Shown here: piece by piece, positions 25,540 through 32,513 of the stretch
How positions within the stretch are numbered: position 1 is the first letter of the stretch
Layout of the letters: every line of letters starts with the position of its first letter
Assembly: GCF_001510715.1 (NCBI RefSeq)
Contig: NZ_LMTJ01000010.1
Location: forward strand, 119,414 to 183,413
Origin: Bacillus sp. FJAT-29814
GTDB taxonomy: Bacteria > Bacillota > Bacilli > Bacillales > Cytobacillaceae
Length of the DNA: 64,000 bases
Reading direction: 5' to 3'
Notes under the pieces: model-generated
What the model was told of the DNA's origin: nothing
Database searches by the model: none
The model's input: the letters and a program-made list of their open reading frames with translations, nothing else
Made by a program: the position numbers and the translations under genes

Positions 25540-26524
25540 GGCTTATGTGTATGAAGTGACCAGAAGGCTTCCCGAGAAATCCCGCGAAGATATCGCCCGG
25601 GAACTGCGGTCGACAATTGAAGATATGCTGCCAGAACAATTTACAGAAGATGAGGTGAAAGCTGCGCTTGTTAAACTTGGCGACCCCGCCGTGCTTGCCG
25701 CCAGTTATCGCGATGCCCCAATGTATTTGATTGGACCCAAAGTTTATGACGTCTATATTCGAACCTTAAAAAAGACGGTGCCTTGGGCAGTTCTGGTGAC
25801 GATTATCGTTCATTCGGTCATTGGTATCTTGGGGTTTACGGGTGAGGAAGCGGTATTGTACTTCGTGATTAAAATGTTTGGAACTATCATTGCTAATGTC
25901 GTCATGGTGCTGATGTACGTTTTGTTTTGGTTTACTGTAGTCTTTGCTGTGATAGACAGAGTTGATTTTTCAAAAAGTGGGCAACCGTTGCCTACCGACA
26001 AGGCTCCATGGTCGCCGGATGATTTGGAGAAAGTCGAAATATCTCCTAGTAAGTGGACAATTTTAAAAGGGGAAGCAGTTTTCGGCTTGGGTTGGACCTT
26101 GTTATGGACGATTGTTTATTTCAATGCCGATCATCTCTTGGGAAGGTACCAGTCAATAGAAGGCGGCGGGCTGAAGTTTGTCATGCCGTTATTTAATCAA
26201 GACGTATTATTGTCCTATTGGCCAGCGGTCTTGTTGCTAATCGCAATGGAAACTGGTCTAGTGGTTTATAAATGGAGGGCGGGTCAATGGACAGTGAAAC
26301 TGGCGGCTGCCAATACGATCATTCATGTAATCGGTGCCGGTATTTTTCTTGTTATGGCAAGTGATCCGCATTTGTTTAATCCGGCCTTCATCTCATCTTT
26401 CTCCCACTCGATAGACACACCTTCTTCCTTTTTTGAATGGCTGTGGCTGATTATTATCGCAGGTGTTGCTGTTTCTATCATCATCGAAGCCTTTGATAAT
26501 TTTCGCAAAGCCAGAAGCCGTTAA
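25526..26524 (+). CDS. HAAS domain membrane protein
   Basis: A 332-aa protein. Residues about 1-70 form the helical HAAS domain (helical and associated with sensors: RRLPEKSREDIARELRSTIEDML, then KLGDPAVLAASYRD). Beyond residue 85 there are about six hydrophobic helices. Overlap with padR shows translational coupling. HAAS/PadR pairs are thought to link membrane signals to expression; no enzymatic motif is visible. Confidence 0.82.
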   Translation: MKLIEAYVYEVTRRLPEKSREDIARELRSTIEDMLPEQFTEDEVKAALVKLGDPAVLAASYRDAPMYLIGPKVYDVYIRTLKKTVPWAVLVTIIVHSVIGILGFTGEEAVLYFVIKMFGTIIANVVMVLMYVLFWFTVVFAVIDRVDFSKSGQPLPTDKAPWSPDDLEKVEISPSKWTILKGEAVFGLGWTLLWTIVYFNADHLLGRYQSIEGGGLKFVMPLFNQDVLLSYWPAVLLLIAMETGLVVYKWRAGQWTVKLAAANTIIHVIGAGIFLVMASDPHLFNPAFISSFSHSIDTPSSFFEWLWLIIIAGVAVSIIIEAFDNFRKARSR

Positions 26525-26549
26525 TTCTCCTTGAGTCCCTTCGGTCATT

Positions 26550-26582
26550 TTAAGAAAATCTTAAGGAACTCCCTTCATAATA
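26550..26582 (+). promoter_or_regulatory. Second response-regulator site with -10
   Basis: TTAAGAAA (26550) and TTAAGGAA (26561) 11 bp apart, CATAAT at 26576-26581. Layout and spacing match the site at 20120-20152. Confidence 0.65.
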
Positions 26583-26617
26583 AGAACATCGATCGATGAT
26601 TTGAAGGGAGAGTTTTC

Positions 26618-27175
26618 ATGAAAAGAATGAGACAAGCACACTTATGGATTGGTTTGATCGCTTCGGTACTAATATTTATGGAGTCGCTGACCGGGCTGTT
26701 AATGAATGAGCCATGGCTGATTGGGCAAACACAGATGGAAGGCGGCAGAGGGAACTTCCAGCAAGGGCAAATGATGCAAGGCCAAGTCGGACAGGGGATG
26801 CCTGGGGACTCCGGGCAGACAGCAGAGCAAGCTCAAGGGCAGATGGGCAGAAAATCCCAGGGACAAATTGGAGATCAATCTCAGGGACGAACTGCAGACG
26901 GGCAATTTCAAGGCCGTCGAGGATTTGGAGGGGATGGAGCTTTTGCAAGCGGACCGCGTGGTGAAGGCTTCGGGCAGGGTTCTATGATGAGTATAATCCG
27001 CGGCCTTCACGAAGGAAGAATTGGGACAACCGATGTCAAGTGGCTTATTGACCTTACTGCTGTGGCGATGATGTTCCTGACCGGGTCTGGCATCTATTTA
27101 TCTATTAAAATTCTGGCCGCCGATCGAAAAAGAAAAAAACGCAAAGAAGGAAATTTTGAGCCAATGGTCGACTGA
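26618..27175 (+). CDS. PepSY-associated TM protein with Gln/Gly-rich insert
   Basis: A 185-aa protein with an N-terminal helix (HLWIGLIASVLIFMESLTGLLM, about 8-30) and a C-terminal helix (about 140-165) that resemble PepSY-associated TM domains. Between them, residues about 40-120 are low-complexity, dominated by Gln, Gly and Met with GQ repeats such as QGQMMQGQVGQGMPG. ATG behind GAAGGGAG. It shares the regulator site of the MacAB-like operon, whose adaptor also ends in a Gly/Met-rich tail, so both may handle the same envelope stress or a metal; that is inference. Confidence 0.72.
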   Translation: MKRMRQAHLWIGLIASVLIFMESLTGLLMNEPWLIGQTQMEGGRGNFQQGQMMQGQVGQGMPGDSGQTAEQAQGQMGRKSQGQIGDQSQGRTADGQFQGRRGFGGDGAFASGPRGEGFGQGSMMSIIRGLHEGRIGTTDVKWLIDLTAVAMMFLTGSGIYLSIKILAADRKRKKRKEGNFEPMVD

Positions 27176-27294
27176 TCGTTTTATAAAGAGGCACTTCCAG
27201 AAATGGGGGTGTCTTTTGCTTGGCTTTTTTTTAGGTTTTGAATTATAGTTAAAATATTAAATATTCAGAAAAAAACAACAAGGGGTGGAAGTAG

Positions 27295-27918
27295 TTGAAT
27301 CTTTATGTAATCCGTCATGGGGAATCACAGCACAATGTCGACAGGACGGTAATGGCGCATACCCATGATTCGCAGCATAGCTTGACCGAACTAGGCTTCA
27401 AACAAGCCGCCATTACAGCTGAATTTATGAAACCATTGTTAAATGAAAAAACGGTACTATATAGTTCACCTTATTTGCGGACGAAGCAAACGGCTGCGGC
27501 CATTCGCGCCCTGCTCCCGGAGCAAGTGCCATTTTTCGAAAACCCGCTGATCAGGGAATGGGAGCTGGGCAACCTTTATGACTTTAACAATCGCACACCC
27601 GAGGCGAAGAAAGAATATAAGGCCGCTGGCCAATTCTACTTTCGTTTTCAAAACGGGGAATCACTCGCTGACGTGTATCTAAGGGCCACGATGTTCATGA
27701 ACACCGTTGTCGATCGACTGAAGAAGCAAGAGCGCTACGAAAATATCGTCGTTGTCACCCACGCCGCCTTCATGCACATGCTGCTCGCCTTCCTCATGAA
27801 CACGCCAGTAGAAGACCTGTTAGACTTCAAACCTATTGAAAACGCCGCCGTCCTCAAAATCAACGAGGTAGAGGGCGACTACCAATATGAAAAAATATTT
27901 GTACCGGTTGTGGAATAG
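27295..27918 (+). CDS. Histidine phosphatase family protein (phosphoglycerate mutase-like)
   Basis: A 207-aa phosphatase of the branch-1 histidine phosphatase superfamily. The catalytic RHGES (H8) opens the protein; SSPYLRTKQTA supplies the second Arg, the acid lies near IREWELGN, and VVTHAAF near residue 160 gives the second His. TTG start 27295 behind AAGGGGTGG. Substrate unknown; members include phosphosugar and cobalamin-pathway phosphatases. Confidence 0.88.
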   Translation: MNLYVIRHGESQHNVDRTVMAHTHDSQHSLTELGFKQAAITAEFMKPLLNEKTVLYSSPYLRTKQTAAAIRALLPEQVPFFENPLIREWELGNLYDFNNRTPEAKKEYKAAGQFYFRFQNGESLADVYLRATMFMNTVVDRLKKQERYENIVVVTHAAFMHMLLAFLMNTPVEDLLDFKPIENAAVLKINEVEGDYQYEKIFVPVVE

Positions 27919-27929
27919 GAAATAAAAGG

Positions 27930-27981
27930 GAAATGGTGTCAGGCACCAGACGTGGACAATTGTCCGCGTGGGGTGGACATT
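27930..27981. repeat. Dispersed element, copy 2 (GGTGTCAGGCACC type)
   Basis: Same order as the copy at 4720-4778: TGGTGTCAGGCACCA, GGACA-AT-TGTCC, GGTGGACAT. Again in the gap between convergent genes. Confidence 0.7.
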
Positions 27982-28005
27982 GAATGTTGTGGTCCTGATA
28001 AAGGG

Positions 28006-28038
28006 AAAGAGCCGATTTTGTTGTCGGCTCTTTATTCT
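28006..28038. terminator. Bidirectional terminator
   Basis: AAAGAGCCGA / TCGGCTCTTT 10-bp stem, 8-nt loop, between the convergent phosphatase and oxidoreductase genes. Confidence 0.85.
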
Positions 28039-28073
28039 TTATATGTGGATTCCTTGGTCGTCCGTTGAAGTTG

Positions 28074-29057
28074 TTATTTCTTTTGATCTGCCGCGAATAC
28101 GATGCCAGCATCTTTTCTTGCTTCTACAAGCATTTCTACTACGGAACGGCTGTAGTCTAACAGTTGGTAGCAGCGGTTGAAGTCCTGGTTTTGATGAATT
28201 TCCTTGAAGGCCACTAGCTCGTAATAAAGTCTATTGTCAGTCGTTTGCAGATTTAAGGAAACCTCGGTTCCTTCTGCATGCAGTGTCACGTTCCCGCAGC
28301 CATTTGCCCCGTCCGCATGAATATATCCATTTTCACCTTGAATCAAGGCAAAGTTCATGCTGTTTGTATCCTTGCAACCGACGCACTCAGCGATAAAGCC
28401 AGGGTATTTCAACACCAATACCCCTGAAGTATCGATGCCGTTAGAGTGTTTATTAGCAGTGTAATGGATCGATTCAGGAGTCCCAAACATATTCATCACA
28501 AAATGCAGGTTATAGATGTTGATGTCCACAAGGGCGCCGCCGGAAAATTTAGGGTTAAATATATTCGGCGTTTCACCTGCAAGCAGGGCATTGTATCTGC
28601 TTGAGTATTGACTATAATTACACTGAATAAATTTAATCTGCCCAAGCTTAGCGATATTTTCCTTGATTAATTGGTAGTTTGGCAGGTGAATCGTCGTAAT
28701 CGCTTCAAACAACATTAATTCTTTTTGTTTTGCCAATTGGGTCAGGCTGTCCAATTCCTCTACGGTTGACGTAAAAGGTTTTTCACAAATGACATGTTTC
28801 CCATGCTCAAGTGCCCGGTAGGCATGTTCATAATGCAGGCTGTTAGGGGAAGCTACATAAATGAATTGGACCTCTGGGTCAGCAAACATCTCTTCCAAAT
28901 CTGTATAGATTTTGCCTATTTCGTATTTTTCCGCTAACGGTGTGGCGGTTTCCTGTTTGCGGGAATACATGGCCACGCATTGGGCGCCATCAACCTTACT
29001 CAAAGCTGAAAGAAAAGTATCGACAATGAAACCTGTTCCGATAGTCGCTATATTCAT
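28074..29057 (-). CDS. Gfo/Idh/MocA family oxidoreductase
   Basis: A 327-aa NAD(P)-dependent dehydrogenase. The Rossmann start ATIGTGFIVDTFL, the EKPFTS motif (Lys near residue 94) and a C-terminal alpha/beta domain with GALVDINIYNLHFV identify the family, which acts on inositols and other cyclic or linear sugars. Start ATG 29057 behind GGAGGA. Monocistronic; substrate not deducible. Confidence 0.88.
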   Translation of the reverse strand: MNIATIGTGFIVDTFLSALSKVDGAQCVAMYSRKQETATPLAEKYEIGKIYTDLEEMFADPEVQFIYVASPNSLHYEHAYRALEHGKHVICEKPFTSTVEELDSLTQLAKQKELMLFEAITTIHLPNYQLIKENIAKLGQIKFIQCNYSQYSSRYNALLAGETPNIFNPKFSGGALVDINIYNLHFVMNMFGTPESIHYTANKHSNGIDTSGVLVLKYPGFIAECVGCKDTNSMNFALIQGENGYIHADGANGCGNVTLHAEGTEVSLNLQTTDNRLYYELVAFKEIHQNQDFNRCYQLLDYSRSVVEMLVEARKDAGIVFAADQKK

Positions 29058-29181
29058 TCTTTAAAGTCCTCCAATCTATGTACTTCCATAGGTGATGTAA
29101 CTTCTACCATAATATAGTATCTTAGGGGGACTTGCCAACTCGGACAGTAGTGTCCAAATTCGAAACATTACAAACATTTCG

Positions 29182-29210
29182 TTGATTTCCAATTACTGTA
29201 ATGCTATGAT
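29182..29210 (+). promoter_or_regulatory. Sigma-A promoter of the hflX leader
   Basis: TTGATT (29182-29187), 17 nt, TATGAT (29205-29210); predicted start near 29217, about 380 nt before hflX. Confidence 0.7.
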
Positions 29211-29243
29211 GATAGTAATTAGAGTGAAACGGAGGTTTTCCTG

Positions 29244-29285
29244 GTGTATTTTTGCAGATTGCGATTCCTAAATTTGAACCGTTAA
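29244..29285 (+). CDS. hflX leader peptide (13 aa, R-L-R motif)
   Basis: GTG start eight bases after GGAGG (29231-29235), reading MYFCRLRFLNLNR then TAA. R-L-R followed by F is the core of the macrolide-arrest peptide ErmDL, whose tail (TLN) also resembles LNLN here. Such +X+ motifs stall ribosomes carrying macrolides. Its position between a good promoter and an intrinsic terminator ahead of a ribosome-splitting GTPase suggests antibiotic sensing. Confidence 0.7.
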   Translation: MYFCRLRFLNLNR

Positions 29286-29302
29286 CTGAATAACGTTCGA
29301 GA

Positions 29303-29566
29303 CTCTGCCTGGCTGCAGAGTAAATGGGATTGGTCTGCCTAAATGAGGAAACCTTTATTTAACATATGTGAAATAAAGAGGGGCCCAAGCGACCCTCTTT
29401 TTTGTTGTCTTTAAAAACAAGTGCTCGAAATGGATTCGGCGGGAACGCCATTCTCCATCTTGAGCCGAAGATCCCAGCCCGAATCAACTCCATTCCACAA
29501 TGGAGGTTTTTCGTGATGCTCCTTTCCCTTTACTTTGCCACAGGCGGATTGCCCTGTGTTTTTTTA
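29303..29566 (+). promoter_or_regulatory. hflX attenuator leader with tandem hairpins
   Basis: Hairpins: CTCTGC/GCAGAG (29303-29320); CTTTATTT/AAATAAAG (29353-29378); terminator T1 AAGAGGG/CCCTCTT (29376-29399) with T6; CTCCATT/AATGGAG plus GTTTTT (29488-29510); terminator CACAGG/CCTGTG with T7 (29539-29566). AAATAAAGAGG of the second hairpin overlaps the 5' arm of T1, so they are mutually exclusive. GAGGAAACC (29345-29353), which overlaps that hairpin's 5' arm, can pair with GGTTTTCC after the leader SD. The rest of the gap holds no gene. Confidence 0.65.
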
Positions 29567-29597
29567 TTTTTCAAAAAGGAAACGGAGGAATCAGGCT

Positions 29598-30857
29598 ATG
29601 AGACATAAACAAAAAGCACTTATTATCGGGGTCAACACCAATCACCAAACGGATTTCCAGTACTCCATGAAGGAGCTGGAGAACCTCGCGGCCGCCTGTG
29701 ACATTGAAGTGGCCGGAGAAATCACGCAAAATTTAAATCGCTTTAATAAAACTCATTACATCGGCACCGGAAAAATCGAAGAAATCATTCAGCTATTAAA
29801 ACACACTGAGGCCGAGCTAGTCATCTTTAACGATGAACTGTCAGCCTCGCAAATCCGCAATTTGGAGGAAGCACTTGACAGGACTGTCATTGACCGGACC
29901 CAGCTAATTTTGGACATTTTTGCCCAGCGCGCCAAAACAAGAGAGGCCCAGCTTCAAGTCGAAGTTGCGCACCTGAAATACATGCTTCCTCGCATCGTCG
30001 GCAGCCGGGATTCGTTGGGCCGCCAAGGCGGAGGAGTGGGATTAAAAAATAGGGGTGCCGGTGAAACGAAATTAGAGCTCGACCGCCGAAAAATCGAAGC
30101 GAAAATCGCGGCGCTGAACAAGGAATTGGAAACCCTCATCGCGCAGCGCGAAACCCGGCGCAGCCAGCGCAAGAAGAGCGGCGTGCCGCTTGTTTCGCTC
30201 GTGGGCTACACGAATGCCGGCAAATCAACCATCATGAATGCGATGTTACGCCGTTCACACCAAGCTCCAGCAGCCAAACAGGTTTTTGAAAAAGATATGC
30301 TATTTGCCACCTTAGATACCTCAGTGAGAAAAATAAAGCTGCCGAACCATCCCCCGTTCTTGCTTTCGGACACGGTTGGGTTTGTTGATAAACTGCCGCA
30401 TCATCTTGTCAAAGCATTTCGTTCGACACTGGAAGAAGCGGCCACGGCTGATTTGCTCATTCATGTCGTCGATTACTCGAGTCCGCAGCATCAAAAGCTG
30501 GCAGAAGTAACGAATAAGACGCTACAGGAGATTGGCATTAAGAATATCCCAATTATTTATGCCTTCAATAAGGTGGACTTGGCGGATACGGAATATCCGA
30601 AGGTGGAGGGAAACAAGGTTTATCTTTCTGCAAAAAACGGTTTCGGTATGGAGGAACTGATTGAACTGATCAGCGCACAAATTTTTAAAAATCAAATTCA
30701 CTGCGAAATGCTGATTCCATTTGACGATGGGCGTCTGGTGACCTACCTCAATGAAAACGCCAATGTCCTGGCGACTAGCTTTGAAAGCGACGGGACCAAG
30801 CTAACCATCGAATGCAACCAATATGATTTTGAAAAATATCAGCAGTATTTAATTTAG
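29598..30857 (+). CDS. hflX: GTPase HflX (ribosome-splitting factor)
   Basis: A 419-aa TRAFAC GTPase that binds and splits stalled or hibernating 70S ribosomes. N-terminal HflX subdomains (about 1-190) include the RDSLGRQGGGVGLKNRGAGETKLE glycine-rich linker; the G domain follows with G1 GYTNAGKST near 207, G3 DTVGF, G4 NKVD and G5 SAK. ATG 29598 behind GGAGG. The elaborate attenuator leader suggests it is the antibiotic-inducible kind, comparable to Listeria HflXr which raises macrolide and lincosamide tolerance; that function is inferred. Confidence 0.92.
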   Translation: MRHKQKALIIGVNTNHQTDFQYSMKELENLAAACDIEVAGEITQNLNRFNKTHYIGTGKIEEIIQLLKHTEAELVIFNDELSASQIRNLEEALDRTVIDRTQLILDIFAQRAKTREAQLQVEVAHLKYMLPRIVGSRDSLGRQGGGVGLKNRGAGETKLELDRRKIEAKIAALNKELETLIAQRETRRSQRKKSGVPLVSLVGYTNAGKSTIMNAMLRRSHQAPAAKQVFEKDMLFATLDTSVRKIKLPNHPPFLLSDTVGFVDKLPHHLVKAFRSTLEEAATADLLIHVVDYSSPQHQKLAEVTNKTLQEIGIKNIPIIYAFNKVDLADTEYPKVEGNKVYLSAKNGFGMEELIELISAQIFKNQIHCEMLIPFDDGRLVTYLNENANVLATSFESDGTKLTIECNQYDFEKYQQYLI

Positions 30858-30937
30858 AAATGTAAGCCCTCCAGTTTCAGGAGGGTTTTGCAACCTTAAG
30901 AAAATTAGGGGTAAGAGTTCAGAGGGGGAAGAAGATA

Positions 30938-31840
30938 ATGACTGTTGAAGCGTTAAAGCGTAATAGAGTAGTTGATTTTGTTGAGTATTGCAAAAAACAT
31001 CGCTTGGAGGTTGATGATTCTTTTTTATACGACGAGGATTTGGAAACATTTGAACCAAACGCCGACAATCCTACCTATGTCATCACTGGCCATCAAGGGG
31101 AGATTGTCGCCGCCGCATCGCTGATTATCGACGAGTATCAAAGAAAGGGAAAGCGGACGAGGTTTCGAATTTTCCATTCCGAAGCCAATGACCAAATCCA
31201 CTATAAAATTCTTTTCGAGGCTATTTTAAGGCATACCTCCGGGCTGGAAAAGGTATTTATTTTTGTCCCATTTGCGAATCAGCCGTTATCGGAAGCAATC
31301 GAGCAGTTGAATTTTTCCGTAGAAAGATATGCATTCGTGATGGTTAGGGAGGAATGGGACGTACCTGAATTCAACCTGCCGGATGGTTATCAAATTAGAG
31401 ATTTTCAGCCTGGGCAAGATGAAGAAACTTGGTGCGAAGTGCGCAATGCCGGATTCGCCAACCTGAAGGGAAGTGAAACACCGGTTACACCGGAGATGAT
31501 TGCCAAAATGGCAGCAGACTTTGATGACATAGAGGGGGGTATGAAAATCTTGTTCCACGGGAAAAAACCGGTTGGCGTGGTGAGGGTGGAGGCAGATGAA
31601 TACGAGAATGCCCCCATTATGAATATCGGGCCGCTAGCCATCGTTCCTGAGTATCAAGGCAAGGGATTGGGACGCCTCCTGCTAAGGGCCGCGCTGCATG
31701 TTGCAAAGGAAAAGGCGTACAAGAGAACGATTCTATCGGTAAACGGAGAAAATGATCGTGCCCAAGCTTTATACATCAAGGAAGGCTTCAAGCAGGTGGA
31801 GGGAGCAACCTGCTATGAATTTAGACTAGCGGCTCGTTAG
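30938..31840 (+). CDS. GNAT family N-acetyltransferase (two-domain)
   Basis: A 300-aa protein with two GNAT-like halves. The C-terminal one (about 150-300) is complete: EYENAPIMNIGPLAIVPEY then the acetyl-CoA pyrophosphate loop QGKGLGR near 254, and VNGENDRAQALYIKEGF. The N-terminal half lacks a clear Q-x-x-G-x-G/A motif and may be a degenerate duplicate. ATG behind AGAGGGGGA. Substrate unknown. Confidence 0.82.
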   Translation: MTVEALKRNRVVDFVEYCKKHRLEVDDSFLYDEDLETFEPNADNPTYVITGHQGEIVAAASLIIDEYQRKGKRTRFRIFHSEANDQIHYKILFEAILRHTSGLEKVFIFVPFANQPLSEAIEQLNFSVERYAFVMVREEWDVPEFNLPDGYQIRDFQPGQDEETWCEVRNAGFANLKGSETPVTPEMIAKMAADFDDIEGGMKILFHGKKPVGVVRVEADEYENAPIMNIGPLAIVPEYQGKGLGRLLLRAALHVAKEKAYKRTILSVNGENDRAQALYIKEGFKQVEGATCYEFRLAAR

Positions 31841-31880
31841 GGAGGAATCTGTTGTACTAATAAACTAGGGGGGATTAAGG

Positions 31881-32435
31881 TTGGAATTCAATATGGACTT
31901 GTTAATGGTAGTCGATCGAAGAGAAGGGTTTGGACCGGAGTTTGGCAAGCTGGTATCGATGATGGATTATGCGCGGTTTACGACGCTTGGCGAGGTAAAG
32001 AACTTGACGATAGAGGAATTGGATTATCTGTTTGATGAGGAGGCCAATTCAATAGGGATGCTGCTCGCGCATTTTGCCGCTGTTGAACGGGTGTACCAGA
32101 TTGTAACGTTTGAAAATCGCGACCCTTCTGAGGAAGAATTGGAACCGCTGCTGCCGGGACTTGATTTGGGAACACGGGGCCGCGAGACATTTAAAGGCTA
32201 CCCGCTTGAATTTTATCTGAAAGAATTGGCTGATGTCCGTACTGCAACCTTGGAAAAATTCAAAACCCTGCCGGACGAATGGTTATATGAGCGAACACCG
32301 TTTTGGTGGAACAAGCCGGCAAATAACTTCTTTAAATGGTTCCATGTGTTTGAGGACGAACTGAACCATCGCGGACAAATCCGGATCATCAAAAAAATGA
32401 TCAAGAGAGGCGAACTCACAACAACGAATTCTTAA
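31881..32435 (+). CDS. DinB family protein
   Basis: A 184-aa four-helix-bundle DinB/YfiT-like protein. Three histidines typical of the metal site are plausible in MLLAHFAAVERVY (near 57), and FKWFHVFEDELNHRGQI (near 152-164). These proteins act as thiol-dependent S-transferases (bacillithiol in Bacillus) or remain uncharacterised. TTG 31881 follows AGGGGGGA; ATG 31893 is an in-frame alternative. Confidence 0.8.
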   Translation: MEFNMDLLMVVDRREGFGPEFGKLVSMMDYARFTTLGEVKNLTIEELDYLFDEEANSIGMLLAHFAAVERVYQIVTFENRDPSEEELEPLLPGLDLGTRGRETFKGYPLEFYLKELADVRTATLEKFKTLPDEWLYERTPFWWNKPANNFFKWFHVFEDELNHRGQIRIIKKMIKRGELTTTNS

Positions 32436-32459
32436 TAAAGAAATCCCGCAATAACACAA

Positions 32460-32499
32460 AGAAAGCAGGATGCCCATGTGAAAGGCATCCTGCTTTCTT
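32460..32499. terminator. Bidirectional terminator
   Basis: GAAAGCAGGATGCC / GGCATCCTGCTTTC, 14-bp stem (32461-32497) with flanking A/T tracts, between dinB-like and the convergent large gene. Confidence 0.9.
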
Positions 32500-32513
32500 C
32501 AATTCATATTAAA

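Noticed and set aside
29218-29597. T-box riboswitch before hflX
   Set aside because: No T-box sequence or specifier stem was recognisable; the leader ORF with SD and overlapping hairpins fits translation-coupled attenuation better.
29402-29608. 68-codon ORF in the hflX leader
   Set aside because: It starts within the terminator U-tract, has no ribosome binding site and runs through two hairpins; composition looks non-coding.
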